34,738 bases of DNA from Oceanospirillaceae bacterium (GCA_016845445.1 JAERSU010000081.1:1-34738); one strand, 5' to 3'. Positions 24,992 through 34,006 are shown, counted from the stretch's first letter. Notes: generated from the sequence alone by a model not told the origin. Program-made: numbers and translations.

Positions 24992-25013
24992 TAGTCTACC
25001 TAGAGTCGGTATT

Positions 25014-25574
25014 TTAGTGGCTACCAAAGAAACCACGCTTACCTTTTTTGCCCTTGTGTTCGTGCATGTTTTCCATCATATCTTCGTACTCAGCCTTCTG
25101 CTCGTCATTGAGGATGCTGAGGATATCGGCCTGCATCTGGGCTTTAGCCAACATACCCGCTTCTAGCATCTGCGCATGAGATTGGGCAATCTCTTTAATC
25201 TTGGCAGTATGTGCGTCGCTACCAGGTGTCAGTTCGGCCAGCTGCTGCATCATTTCTTGCTTGCCGCCTTGATGACCTTCTTTCATACCTTCTTGGCGTT
25301 TAAATATTTCTGCTAATTCGGCTTCTTGGGCATCCGTTAGGTTTAATTTATAAGCCAACATCATTTGCATGCGCTCGGAGTCCATACCACCACGCTTACC
25401 CATCATGCCACGCTTGCCTTCCTTGCCGCCACGCTGACAGTTGTCACCGTCCCTGTCACCATGCTTACCCCAACCGCCATCACCGTGGCCAGCCACGGCT
25501 GTGGTTGCCATGCCGCCGGCTAAAACAGCTGCAGGGATCATTACTAGGGCACTTTTTACAAACTTGTTCATCAT
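25014..25574 (-). CDS. Spy/CpxP-like periplasmic LTXXQ protein
   Basis: 186 residues from the ATG at 25574, which has AGGAG 5 nt upstream; a longer frame to 25643 would start inside the -10 element. A signal peptide ends near 'TTAVA' (residue 28). A Gly/His/Lys-rich stretch follows, then a helical region with 'LTDAQEAELAEIFKRQ' and 'LNDEQKAEYEDMM', the two LTXXQ-type repeats of Spy/CpxP. The C terminus is basic and Gly/His-rich. Family members are ATP-independent periplasmic chaperones, stress sensors or metal-resistance proteins. A CpxR-type box and a TATAAT -10 element lie upstream, which supports an envelope-stress role. It is monocistronic, with its own terminator. Confidence 0.88.
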   Translation of the reverse strand: MMNKFVKSALVMIPAAVLAGGMATTAVAGHGDGGWGKHGDRDGDNCQRGGKEGKRGMMGKRGGMDSERMQMMLAYKLNLTDAQEAELAEIFKRQEGMKEGHQGGKQEMMQQLAELTPGSDAHTAKIKEIAQSHAQMLEAGMLAKAQMQADILSILNDEQKAEYEDMMENMHEHKGKKGKRGFFGSH

Positions 25575-25641
25575 TCTATCTCCTGGTTGATGTTTCATCT
25601 TCGGCTCACGTTGGTACTGTGTTTGCCGATTGGATGACTCC

Positions 25642-25694
25642 ATTATAGGAATCTGAATGCAAGTTTGGGTGTAGGTCCTGTAAAGGAAAGTAAA
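25642..25694 (-). promoter_or_regulatory. probable CpxR box and -10 element of the Spy/CpxP-like gene
   Basis: GTAAAGGAAAGTAAA (25680-25694, plus strand) fits the CpxR consensus GTAAA-N5-GTAAA exactly. On the minus strand TATAAT (25642-25647) is a perfect -10, preceded 17 bp upstream by CCCAAA, a poor -35, as expected for an activator-dependent promoter. The box would be centred about 50 bp upstream of the inferred start near 25635. The gene is a CpxP/Spy homologue, which makes Cpx control likely. Confidence 0.75.
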
Positions 25695-25718
25695 GACAAT
25701 TTAAATTTATCTCACAGC

Positions 25719-25819
25719 CATTTCACTTCCATACTGCGTTGCCAATGTGCTCAATCGGTTACTTACTTTATGTAAGCTTCCTCTCTGCGCGCATTGCCGC
25801 CTTGTCTGCAAGCAAAATG
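25719..25819. repeat. 101-bp imperfect fold-back element
   Basis: Two 48-nt arms (25719-25766 and 25772-25819) flank TTTAT. They read CATTT...CTTAC inward and the reverse complement CATTTTGCTT...CTTAC outward, with about 50-60% matches by eye and conserved blocks at the tips and centre. It lies between parE and the Spy-like gene and resembles a non-coding palindromic (MITE-like) repeat. I saw no second copy in the window. Confidence 0.55.
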
Positions 25820-25853
25820 ACTATAAGCTAATTTTTAAATTGTGGTATTTTGA

Positions 25854-27755
25854 CTAGCCGACTTCGGCAAGGTTGCCCTTGGATTGCAGCCAACTCTTGC
25901 GATCCGCCGAGCGTTTTTTGGCAAGCAGCATATCCATGACTTCCATGGTGCCATCACCCGCTTCGAGGCTTAACTGCACCAAACGACGGGTATCGGGAAC
26001 CATGGTGGTTTCACGCAATTGGGAAGGGTTCATTTCGCCTAAGCCTTTAAAACGCTGCACATTTACCTTGCCGCGCTTCTTCTCCACTTCAATGTGCTCT
26101 AACACACTTTGCTTTTCGCCTTCGTCAAGGGCATAAAAGACTTCTTTACCCACATCAATACGATACAGAGGTGGCATGGCCACATACACATGCCCGGCAG
26201 CAACCAAAGGCTTAAAATGACGCACAAACAGGGCACATAACAAGGTGGCAATATGCAAACCATCGGAATCGGCATCGGCAAGAATACAAATCTTGCCATA
26301 GCGTAGGCCTTCTAAGCTATCAGCACCTGGGTCAACACCAATGGCCACGGCAATATTATGCACCTCATCGGAGGCCAATACCTGGCCAGATTCGACTTCC
26401 CAAGTATTTAAGATTTTACCACGCAAAGGCATGATGGCTTGAAATTCACGGTCGCGTGCCTGCTTAGCAGAGCCGCCAGCAGAATCACCCTCGACTAAAA
26501 ACAACTCACCCCGTTCAGCATCCACTCCGGAACAATCCGCTAATTTGCCTGGCAAGGCTGGCCCCTGGGTGATCTTTTTACGGGTGACCTTTTTACTTGC
26601 GCGCATACGTTTTTGCGCATGACTAATAGCCAATTCAGCAAGTAGCTCACCTTCAGCGGTGTGCTTGTTAAGCCAAAGACTAAAGGCATCTTTCACTTCA
26701 CCAGACACATAGCCAACGATTTGGCGGGACGACAAGCGCTCTTTGGTCTGGCCGGAAAATTGCGGGTCCTGCATCTTCACAGACAAGACAAAGCAACAAC
26801 GATCCCAGATGTCTTCCGGGGTTAGCTTAACGCCCCGTGGCAACAGATTGCGAATCTCACAAAATTCTCGCAAGGCTTCCAACAAACCGCTACGCAAACC
26901 ATTGACATGGGTACCACCCTGAGCGGTGGGTATGAGGTTCACATAGCCTTCCTGCAACAGCTCACCACCTTCTGGCAACCACTGTACAGCCCAATCCACG
27001 GCTTCGATATCACTGCTGCGACTACCCACAAAAGGCGTTTCCGGCAAACAGCTATAACCCACATTGGCAGTGGTTAAATAGTCTTGTAAACCGGCTTCAT
27101 AGTGCCATTCGTGTTTTTCTTTTTGCGCCCCAGTGTGATCGGTAAAAGTGACCCTAAGACCACTACACAATACCGCTTTAGCACGTAATATGTGCTTTAG
27201 CCGAGCGACGGAGAACTTGGGCGAATCAAAATATTTGGCATCCGGATGAAAGCTAACCGTAGTACCTGTATTACGCTTGCCAACGCTATCAATCACTTCC
27301 AGCTCACTGACCTTGTCACCGTCAGCAAAAGCGATCCGATATAGCTGACCATCACGGCGAATTTTAACTTCCAAGCTTGTCGACAGGGCATTCACTACCG
27401 ATACGCCAACACCGTGCAAACCGCCAGAAAACTGATAATTGTTGTTGGAGAACTTGCCACCGGCATGCAGACGGGTAAGAATCAATTCAACACCACTCAC
27501 GCCTTCTTCAGGGTGGATATCCACCGGCATACCACGGCCATTATCCGTGACACTGATGGATTGGTCAGCGTTTAATACCACGTCGATTTGCGTGGCATGG
27601 CCAGCCAAGGCTTCATCAACAGAGTTATCAATAACTTCTTGAGCCAAATGATTGGGGCGATTGGTTTCCGTGTACATGCCTGGGCGTTTTTTCACCGGAT
27701 CCAGGCCGCTTAGTACTTCAATAGAATCAGCGTTATAGTTGTCTTGTACTGCCAT
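25854..27755 (-). CDS. parE: DNA topoisomerase IV subunit B
   Basis: 633 residues, the usual ParE size. The GHKL ATPase part has 'EVIDNSVDEALAGHA', 'DNGRGMPVDI' and 'GGLHGVGVSVVNALS'; the transducer follows. The TOPRIM domain has 'EGDSAGGSAKQARDREFQAIMPLRGKILN' and 'ADADSDGLHIATL'. With ParC it decatenates daughter chromosomes. The sequence lacks the roughly 170-residue insert typical of gammaproteobacterial GyrB, which confirms ParE. It is the last gene of a long minus-strand operon and follows yqiA by 44 bp, the E. coli order. parC is not in the window. Confidence 0.96.
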   Translation of the reverse strand: MAVQDNYNADSIEVLSGLDPVKKRPGMYTETNRPNHLAQEVIDNSVDEALAGHATQIDVVLNADQSISVTDNGRGMPVDIHPEEGVSGVELILTRLHAGGKFSNNNYQFSGGLHGVGVSVVNALSTSLEVKIRRDGQLYRIAFADGDKVSELEVIDSVGKRNTGTTVSFHPDAKYFDSPKFSVARLKHILRAKAVLCSGLRVTFTDHTGAQKEKHEWHYEAGLQDYLTTANVGYSCLPETPFVGSRSSDIEAVDWAVQWLPEGGELLQEGYVNLIPTAQGGTHVNGLRSGLLEALREFCEIRNLLPRGVKLTPEDIWDRCCFVLSVKMQDPQFSGQTKERLSSRQIVGYVSGEVKDAFSLWLNKHTAEGELLAELAISHAQKRMRASKKVTRKKITQGPALPGKLADCSGVDAERGELFLVEGDSAGGSAKQARDREFQAIMPLRGKILNTWEVESGQVLASDEVHNIAVAIGVDPGADSLEGLRYGKICILADADSDGLHIATLLCALFVRHFKPLVAAGHVYVAMPPLYRIDVGKEVFYALDEGEKQSVLEHIEVEKKRGKVNVQRFKGLGEMNPSQLRETTMVPDTRRLVQLSLEAGDGTMEVMDMLLAKKRSADRKSWLQSKGNLAEVG

Positions 27756-27799
27756 AATGAGGTTGTTATCTATGATTAATCAGCAAAATTCGGTCTATT

Positions 27800-28378
27800 C
27801 TAACCGACAAATGCCATGATTTGTGGAATCCTTGCAGGAAATTCATCAAAGGCGTGACTGCCACCCTCTTCAATGTCTAGATGACAGGCCTGATAATAAT
27901 CGACCGCCTGATTATAATCGAGGGTCTCATCGGCAGTTTGCAGCAGCACCAGCAGGTCTTCAGGCACCTTGATATTATCAATATTAAGGTCACGCAGTTG
28001 CTGGATATGTTCAAGGGTTAATTCATACTCATCATCTAAGGTATGGTAGTTGCATTGCGGCCCCAGCATCGCTTGCAGGAGTAGATCAGGCCTTACCGCT
28101 GGATTAATCAGCACCGCCTTAGTGGCAAATTGCTGGGCTAACCAGGTGGCGTAAAAGCCACCTAAAGAGCTGCCGATAAAAGCCACTTTTCCGGATAAAC
28201 CCCTAACGAGTTCAGCCGTGTCTTGCACGGCCTGTAGCGGCCAGGTAGAAAGGTGCGGCAAGTGCACCTGCACGGTCGGGTAATTGTTTCTCATATAGCC
28301 GGCAAACTGCTGCGCCTTGGTAGACAGGGGCGAACTGTTAAAACCATGTAGATAGATAATGTGCTCAGGTAAGGCCAT
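27800..28378 (-). CDS. yqiA: YqiA-type alpha/beta-hydrolase esterase
   Basis: 192 residues from the ATG at 28378, 2 nt after the cpdA stop. It is a small alpha/beta-hydrolase: 'IIYLHGFNSSPLSTKAQQF' (oxyanion-side HG), the nucleophile elbow 'FIGSSLGGFYA' (G-x-S-x-G), a likely acid Asp in 'QTADETLDY', and the His in 'GGSHAFDEF' near the C terminus. E. coli YqiA is an esterase active on short acyl esters; the natural substrate is not known. The order cpdA-yqiA-parE is the same as in E. coli, which supports orthology. Confidence 0.92.
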   Translation of the reverse strand: MALPEHIIYLHGFNSSPLSTKAQQFAGYMRNNYPTVQVHLPHLSTWPLQAVQDTAELVRGLSGKVAFIGSSLGGFYATWLAQQFATKAVLINPAVRPDLLLQAMLGPQCNYHTLDDEYELTLEHIQQLRDLNIDNIKVPEDLLVLLQTADETLDYNQAVDYYQACHLDIEEGGSHAFDEFPARIPQIMAFVG

Positions 28379-28380
28379 GG

Positions 28381-29160
28381 TCAGTGGCAACCATCATGGT
28401 GTTTTGGCAAACGTACCACCTGGGTATCCATGCTGCCATTGGCATGCAAGGTAATAGTCCGTAAACCTGGACCAAGTTCAGGCTGCAGCAAAAATTGCTG
28501 CTGCTTAATGGCAAACTGCACAGAGGTGGCAGGGCTACCTAGGTAACGTACCCCATGGCGCTGTACATCCTGCAGTTGATGAATATGGCCACAGAGCACG
28601 GCTTTTACCTTACCCTGACTATGATCATCTATGACCTGCAAAAACTCGGCATCATTGCCTAGCATTATTTCATCCTGCCAACTTGAATCCACCGCCAGAG
28701 GATTATGGTGTAAAACCACCATGATGTGGCTTGCCTCGGCCTCGTCTAAGGCTATACCAAGCTCCTGTAGATGCCTAGCTGCCACACTACCGCTGCCCCG
28801 CCCATCAGGTGCATGGGTACTATTAAGCAGAAGAAGTTGCCAGTTGGCCAAGGGTAGGCAACGCACACTATCCACTGCTTGAGGATGCATGGCAGCCATT
28901 AACGATGCATCATCGTGATTGCCAGGCAACCAATACCAGGGTTTAGGTAGATCTTGCAGATAGCCAAACAGGCGCTCATAGGCCGTTTGATAACCGGCAT
29001 GGCTTAGATCGCCGGTCAACAAGAGTAGATCATAATCCTGCTGCGCTAACCAAGCCAGACACTGGCGCAGGTTGGCATCTGGATAAACGCCCTTGTAGTT
29101 GGTTTCAGCATCTGCCTGCAAGTGCAAATCCGTGAGCTGGACTATTTTTATACTAGTCAC
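28381..29160 (-). CDS. cpdA: 3',5'-cyclic-AMP phosphodiesterase
   Basis: 259 residues starting with GTG at 29160, overlapping the yqiB stop (GTGA). Calcineurin-like metallophosphoesterase motifs appear in order: 'TDLHL' (Asp11-x-His13), 'TGDLSH', 'PGNHDD', 'VVLHHNP' and 'CGHIHQLQ'. These bind two metal ions and the phosphodiester. CpdA lowers cAMP and so damps CRP-dependent expression. The length is close to the E. coli enzyme (275), and it sits in the conserved nudF-yqiB-cpdA-yqiA-parE order. The nearby sugar and carboxylate genes may well be CRP-regulated, but I saw no clear CRP site. Confidence 0.93.
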   Translation of the reverse strand: MTSIKIVQLTDLHLQADAETNYKGVYPDANLRQCLAWLAQQDYDLLLLTGDLSHAGYQTAYERLFGYLQDLPKPWYWLPGNHDDASLMAAMHPQAVDSVRCLPLANWQLLLLNSTHAPDGRGSGSVAARHLQELGIALDEAEASHIMVVLHHNPLAVDSSWQDEIMLGNDAEFLQVIDDHSQGKVKAVLCGHIHQLQDVQRHGVRYLGSPATSVQFAIKQQQFLLQPELGPGLRTITLHANGSMDTQVVRLPKHHDGCH

Positions 29161-29615
29161 AATACCGCCGCCATGGATGCAGTTTGTTTCTCTAAGCGCG
29201 TACCATGCTGCAATGCCTGCTGCAGCAACAAGGCTAAATAATTATTTAACTGGGCTTTTTCATCGGCCATCACGCCCAGATCATTGGGGTAGCCATAACT
29301 ACCATGGTATTGACGGTAATCGCCACTCTTCACCACCTCAGCCATACGCATATCATGATACAGGCGCATATGCAGTGGTTTTACCCACCACTGGTCGGCA
29401 CTCGCTAACTGCACCTCCAGTGTCATGGTGTAGTTAAAGCGCTCCAGCACCGTTAACCTGAGCTGACTAGTCACCCCGCCCTGTTGCAAGGTAATGCCAA
29501 GACTATCAAGTTGATCAAAATCCCCCATCAAGCGCTGCAAGCGGTGATAGTTAGCCTCAGCCACCGCCATCTGCTGGGTTAAATTAGGCACATAGCGGCG
29601 CTTGGCAACTGGCAT
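29157..29615 (-). CDS. yqiB: YqiB-family protein (DUF1249)
   Basis: 152 residues from the ATG at 29615, one base after the nudF stop (TAG-T-ATG). A GTG at 29624, overlapping nudF, is the alternative. It matches E. coli YqiB in 'KRRYVPNLTQQMAVAEANYHRLQRL', 'LEVQLASADQWWVKPLHMRLYHDMRMAEV' and a C-terminal 'DEKAQLNNYLALLLQQALQHG'. The family is of unknown biochemical role, soluble and cytoplasmic, conserved next to nudF and cpdA in gammaproteobacteria. The tight packing (4-nt overlap with cpdA) indicates coupled expression. Confidence 0.9.
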   Translation of the reverse strand: MPVAKRRYVPNLTQQMAVAEANYHRLQRLMGDFDQLDSLGITLQQGGVTSQLRLTVLERFNYTMTLEVQLASADQWWVKPLHMRLYHDMRMAEVVKSGDYRQYHGSYGYPNDLGVMADEKAQLNNYLALLLQQALQHGTRLEKQTASMAAVL

Positions 29616-29616
29616 A

Positions 29617-30234
29617 CTAGACACCCCAATCGGCCTGTAGTTGCTGATAATTTAACTGCAGCCACTGCACCGCAATGATGGTCGCGGCATTGGTAATCTT
29701 GCCGTCTTGCAACCATTGCCAAGCTTGCTCTCGAGGCATACTAAGGACACGAATATCTTCACCTTCTCCAGGCAACCCGTGAATGCCACCGACTTGCGCG
29801 GCATCCACCGGACCACAATAGATGGTTAAGGTCTCGTTGCTACCGCCTGGACTGACCAAGTATTCACACACTTTGCGCAACGCTTGTGGTGCTATCTGCA
29901 CCCCAGCTTCTTCCTGACATTCTCTGGCAGCCACCTGTTCGGGGCTTTCATGGGTATCAATTAGACCGGCCACCATTTCCATTTGCCATGGCCCGTGGGG
30001 GTGTTGCATGGCACCGACTCGAAACTGCTCAATAAATACCACGGCATCTGCCTGCGCATCGTACAAGAGCACTGCCACCGCCGGAATACGCCAAACCAGT
30101 TCTCGATTGAGAGGTTTGCTCCAACCACCGGCAAACAGGCGATGACGCAGCTGGTATTGTTTAAGCTGATAAAACCCCTTATAAGCGACGCGTTCCTCTA
30201 GCAACTCAACATCATCAAGAGCAAAATTAGCCAT
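29617..30234 (-). CDS. nudF: ADP-ribose pyrophosphatase (Nudix)
   Basis: 205 residues from the ATG at 30234, with a strong AGGAGG site inside the end of the upstream gene, which it overlaps by 8 nt. The Nudix box at about 90-112 reads G-x5-E-x7-REcQEEaGV exactly ('GLIDTHESPEQVAARECQEE' then 'AGV'). The N-terminal 'YKGFYQLKQYQLRHRLFAGG' is the swapped beta-sheet seen in NudF. It hydrolyses ADP-ribose to AMP and ribose-5-phosphate, clearing a reactive metabolite. In E. coli it is the first gene before yqiB-cpdA; here a heme gene precedes it instead of being divergent from tolC. Confidence 0.94.
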   Translation of the reverse strand: MANFALDDVELLEERVAYKGFYQLKQYQLRHRLFAGGWSKPLNRELVWRIPAVAVLLYDAQADAVVFIEQFRVGAMQHPHGPWQMEMVAGLIDTHESPEQVAARECQEEAGVQIAPQALRKVCEYLVSPGGSNETLTIYCGPVDAAQVGGIHGLPGEGEDIRVLSMPREQAWQWLQDGKITNAATIIAVQWLQLNYQQLQADWGV

Positions 30235-31699
30235 GCAGCGCACCTCCTTGATCAGCAGCAGCTAATCGTTGCGCCATCATCTGCGCCTGTTCCACACAAT
30301 CACCTAAGGCCACCCCATCACGCCAATTACTGCGCAGGTACAAACCAGGCAAATGGGCGAGGGCTCCATCCACTAATGCCACCTTGTGCAAATGGCCAAG
30401 TTCATATTGTGGAATGGCCGCTGGCCAATAGCTTTCTTCGCTCCATAACGGCTGCCCCTTGATACCCAAATAAGGCTGTAGATCCTGTAATACATGCTGC
30501 AACCGTTGTTGTGTTGACAACTGCATGGCGTCACCAGCACGCGCACCACCTATAAACACCGTCAGCAGATGCTCATCATCGGCGGCGCGATTGGGAAAAA
30601 TACTAGAGGGAAACAAAGCACCAAGGGTTTGCAGATGTTCCCGACTTGGGAACAAGGCACCAAAACCATCCAACGGATGGCTGATCTGATGTTTTTTGAA
30701 GGCCATGGATATGGTTGCCACCGCCGGATAATGGATACTCCGTAGAGCCTCTTGAGCCGCCACCATGCTAGCCTCGTCAGGGGTCGGTAAATCTTCCATC
30801 AGTCGAGCAACCTGCTTGGCGGGTACCGCAAGCACCAACTTGTCCGTTTGCCAAAGTTGATCACCACTACGCACCATATAGCCGGTATCGGCACTATAAC
30901 TGACACTCTCCACCTGAGTATCTAATTGCACGGGATTAAGCAGCTGGTCAGCCAGGTGCGTCATCAACTGATGCAAACCTCCCTTGAAGGTCATCATGGC
31001 ACCATCAAGCTTCGCAGCATCTGGATTATGGGCTTTTAGCTGACGCTTTTCTTTCATCTTAGCAAGAGCTCCACGGATTAAGGAGCCATGGTTTTTCTCT
31101 AGTGCGTAAATTCGCGCTGTGGCGGCGCGCACAGACAACTTGTGGGGATCGCCGGCATAAACACCTGAAACAAAGGGGTCAATTAACCAGTCAAACATCT
31201 CCTTGCCTAAGCGACGTTGCACAAATTCTGCCACGGTTTCTTCTTTGCTGCCTTTACCAATAAACGGCTCCAAGGCCACACGCAGTTTACCTGGCCAGCT
31301 CAACACACGGGTGGTAAAACCTTCCTTTGGGTTGCTAGGCAGGGCCAGCAGATCCCCATGCTTTGCCACAAAACGCTTGTGCGCCGAAGCGTTTGCAGGC
31401 ACTAGATGGGGCTGCAGTCCGGCACCTTTGATCAGATCCGCCATGGCCTGACGGTTATTCATAAAAGAGTTGGGGCCACGCTCAAATTGACAACCATTAT
31501 GCTGCACAGTCTGCAGATTACCGCCCACACAAGCACTAGCTTCAAGCACCAATACCTCATAGCCTTGTTGTTGCAGAAACCAAGCGCTGGTTAAGCCAGA
31601 AATACCCGCGCCGACCACGATTACTTGTGGACTTTGTTGTTGTGTCTCAGCGGCTTGTGGAATAGGACCCGCAAGGCCACCTAAAGGCGCATCCTGCAT
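30227..31699 (-). CDS. hemY: protoporphyrinogen oxidase (oxygen-dependent, FAD; HemY type)
   Basis: 490 residues. The FAD-binding Rossmann motif G-x-G-x-x-G is at 30-35 in 'VIVVGAGISGLTSAW', followed by 'LVLEASACVGGNLQT' and 'FERGPNSFMN', the protoporphyrinogen oxidase signature. 'FDWLIDPFVSGVYAGDPHKLSVRAA' and a C-terminal 'GLYLRSNWRDGVALGDCVEQ' complete it. It oxidises protoporphyrinogen IX to protoporphyrin IX in heme synthesis. The first 23 residues are a Gln/Pro/Ala-rich extension without a clear function. The gene follows thiQ by 23 bp and overlaps nudF. It is unrelated in sequence to the flavodoxin-like HemG and to HemJ. Confidence 0.9.
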   Translation of the reverse strand: MQDAPLGGLAGPIPQAAETQQQSPQVIVVGAGISGLTSAWFLQQQGYEVLVLEASACVGGNLQTVQHNGCQFERGPNSFMNNRQAMADLIKGAGLQPHLVPANASAHKRFVAKHGDLLALPSNPKEGFTTRVLSWPGKLRVALEPFIGKGSKEETVAEFVQRRLGKEMFDWLIDPFVSGVYAGDPHKLSVRAATARIYALEKNHGSLIRGALAKMKEKRQLKAHNPDAAKLDGAMMTFKGGLHQLMTHLADQLLNPVQLDTQVESVSYSADTGYMVRSGDQLWQTDKLVLAVPAKQVARLMEDLPTPDEASMVAAQEALRSIHYPAVATISMAFKKHQISHPLDGFGALFPSREHLQTLGALFPSSIFPNRAADDEHLLTVFIGGARAGDAMQLSTQQRLQHVLQDLQPYLGIKGQPLWSEESYWPAAIPQYELGHLHKVALVDGALAHLPGLYLRSNWRDGVALGDCVEQAQMMAQRLAAADQGGALHG

Positions 31700-31722
31700 G
31701 TTTTAATACCTTAAACTGAAAG

Positions 31723-32433
31723 CTATGACAGCGCCCCTAGGTAACGCTGAATTAGGGGCTTTTGTTGCTGTAAGAAGTCATCACCCTGTCCTTGCCAGTA
31801 TACTCCACCAGCGGCAATAAACATAACCTCAGAGGCCAATTGCAAGGCTTCTTGTGGATCATGAGTAACTAGGATAACACTAAGTTGATGGCGCTGTTGC
31901 AGGTCATCGATGAGGGCCATCATGTCCTGCCGTAAGCCAGGGTCAAGGGCACTAAACGGCTCGTCCAATAACAACCAGGGTTGACGGCGCACCAAGGCTC
32001 TAGCCAACGCCACTCGCTGTCGCTGGCCACCAGACAAGCTACCGGGTTTACGCTGCCCCATACCGGCTAAGCCAACCTGCTCAATGGCCTGCTCAACTTG
32101 CTGACGCTGGTGCTCATTGAGTCGCAAACCCGGATCAATGCCCAAAGCAACATTATCAGCCACCGTTAAGTGGGCAAATAGATTGTGCTCTTGAAACAGG
32201 CTAGTAAAAGGCCGCTCGGCAGGCTGCAGACCTAACAAACTCTGACCCTGCCACAACAGATCGCCCGCCACAGGCTGGACAAAGCCAGCCAAGGTATTTA
32301 ACAAGGTGGTTTTACCTGAGCCACTGGCCCCCATCAAGGCGGTACAACCCTGTTCAACTAGGGCACCAGAAAAGCAAAACAGATTATCTCCCTGCTGCAC
32401 CTGTAAATCTTGCATATCAAGCACGTCGACCAC
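31723..32433 (-). CDS. thiQ: thiamine ABC transporter ATP-binding protein
   Basis: 236 residues with Walker A 'GASGSGKT' (35-42), Q-loop 'SLFQEHNLFAHLTV', signature 'LSGGQRQRVALARAL', Walker B 'PWLLLDEPFSALDP' and the H-loop 'VTHDPQE'. The Q-loop and 'VALGIDPGLRLNEHQRQQVEQA' are closest to ThiQ among ABC ATPases. I favour the GTG at 32433 (GAGGT a few bases upstream), which overlaps the thiP stop by 17 bp, because aligning with E. coli ThiQ needs residues before the ATG at 32415. It energises thiamine/TPP uptake through ThiP at the inner membrane. Confidence 0.88.
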   Translation of the reverse strand: MVDVLDMQDLQVQQGDNLFCFSGALVEQGCTALMGASGSGKTTLLNTLAGFVQPVAGDLLWQGQSLLGLQPAERPFTSLFQEHNLFAHLTVADNVALGIDPGLRLNEHQRQQVEQAIEQVGLAGMGQRKPGSLSGGQRQRVALARALVRRQPWLLLDEPFSALDPGLRQDMMALIDDLQQRHQLSVILVTHDPQEALQLASEVMFIAAGGVYWQGQGDDFLQQQKPLIQRYLGALS

Positions 32434-34006
32434 CTATACCTCGTTCAAATAACATAAACACCAACAAACACAAGGCCAGTAACACCACGGCAGTCACCGC
32501 CGCTGACTCGGCCTGGTAACTACCTAGACGTTGATACATGAGCAAGGGCAAGGTTTTCATATCTGGCGTACCAAACAAGGCCACCACGCCTAGATCACCA
32601 GCGGAAAACGCCGCCACAATGGCCAAACCTAGGCCCGCGGCGGGCCGCAACACTGGCCACTCGACTAGTTTAAAACGCTGCCAGCCTTGCATGGCCAAAC
32701 TTTGACACAGACGATCATGTTGACTATCTAGCTGCAAATAAGGTGTGGTTAACACTCGTAGCATAAATGGCAGCCCCAACACGCTATTAACCAGTAGCAC
32801 CAAATACAAATTGATGGCAAACACATCCACCCAATTACGCAGGGCCAAAAACAAACCCGTACCCAACACTAATGCTGGCACCACCAAGGTCACCATACCC
32901 GTGGCTTCCAGCACACTGGCACCCCATGGCCAACGGTGGCGTGTATGACGCCGCAGCAATAGTAAGCCCCAAGCCATGAACAAACACAGACAAGCCGCTA
33001 AACAGGCTACCCATAAACTATTCCAAGCCGCCAACCACAATTGGCCATCAGCTAGCACCGTCAACCATTTGGAATTAATGCCTGCCAAGACAATACCTGA
33101 CAAGGGCAACACCACCAGAGCAATGCCCATGATCAGTAACAAGGCGTCCACATATTTACCCACGGCGCGACGGGCATCGGGTCGTTGTTGCACCAGGGCC
33201 AAACTATGGCTAATGTCAGCCGGGCGCCCAAGGCGCAAGCCCAACAATAAAATAGCACCGCACATCAACAGCTGCACCAAACTCAACATGGTGGCCAACG
33301 GCAAATCAAAATCCAGACGTACAGCTTGATAAATCGCCACTTCTAGGGTGGTGGCTTTGGGTCCACCACCAAGGCTCATAACAATAGCAAAACTAGTGAA
33401 GCACAGGGCAAATATTAAGGCGGCCACCGGTGCCAATACAGCCCGCACATGGGGCCATTCCAAGTAGCGCCAATGTTGCCAAGAAGACATGCCCAACTGG
33501 TCCACCAAACGCCAATTTTCTGGCACAATGGTTTCCATGCGCTGTAAGACGATGCGCGTTGCCAAGGGCAAATTAAAAAACACATGGGCTAGCAACACAC
33601 CGCTCAGACCATACAGATAACTGCCTGCAGACCAGTCCAGATTGCGTAATATCTCGTTCACCCAACCTTGCCGGCCATGCACCACCACAATACCTAAAAC
33701 GGCAACAATGGGTGGGATCACCATGGCCACACTAAAAATGCGTAGCAATATGCCTCGCCCGGTAAACTGCCTACGCGCCAAGGCCCGCGCCAAGGGAATG
33801 GCCAAACCAACACTCAACAGGGTTGATAAGCTCGCCTGCCACAAGGAAAAACGCATCACTGCATGCAGGTAACGATCCTGCCACAGAACTGACCAATCGA
33901 TGCGTGGCACTTCGCCGAGCAGAGCGCCGCCTGCTAACACAAATGGGCCCAACAACACGATCAGCGCCGCAGCCGAAAACCAGAACCAAGCAGGCATTAT
34001 TTTCAT
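32417..34006 (-). CDS. thiP: thiamine ABC transporter permease
   Basis: A 529-residue, two-in-one permease of about twelve membrane helices, the size of E. coli ThiP (536). Each half has a binding-protein-dependent transport signature: 'DQLGMSSWQHWRYLEWPHVRAVLAP' in the first half and 'LCQSLAMQGWQRFKLVEWPVLRPAAG' in the second, both with the EAA-type loop that docks ThiQ. 'SLGGGPKATTLEVAIYQAV' is also ThiP-like. The ATG at 34006 is 20 bp after the waaA stop, with a weak ribosome site. The usual first gene, thiB (binding protein), is not upstream; waaA is. A ferric-iron permease of the FbpB type is a less likely alternative. Confidence 0.88.
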   Translation of the reverse strand: MKIMPAWFWFSAAALIVLLGPFVLAGGALLGEVPRIDWSVLWQDRYLHAVMRFSLWQASLSTLLSVGLAIPLARALARRQFTGRGILLRIFSVAMVIPPIVAVLGIVVVHGRQGWVNEILRNLDWSAGSYLYGLSGVLLAHVFFNLPLATRIVLQRMETIVPENWRLVDQLGMSSWQHWRYLEWPHVRAVLAPVAALIFALCFTSFAIVMSLGGGPKATTLEVAIYQAVRLDFDLPLATMLSLVQLLMCGAILLLGLRLGRPADISHSLALVQQRPDARRAVGKYVDALLLIMGIALVVLPLSGIVLAGINSKWLTVLADGQLWLAAWNSLWVACLAACLCLFMAWGLLLLRRHTRHRWPWGASVLEATGMVTLVVPALVLGTGLFLALRNWVDVFAINLYLVLLVNSVLGLPFMLRVLTTPYLQLDSQHDRLCQSLAMQGWQRFKLVEWPVLRPAAGLGLAIVAAFSAGDLGVVALFGTPDMKTLPLLMYQRLGSYQAESAAVTAVVLLALCLLVFMLFERGIGGRRA

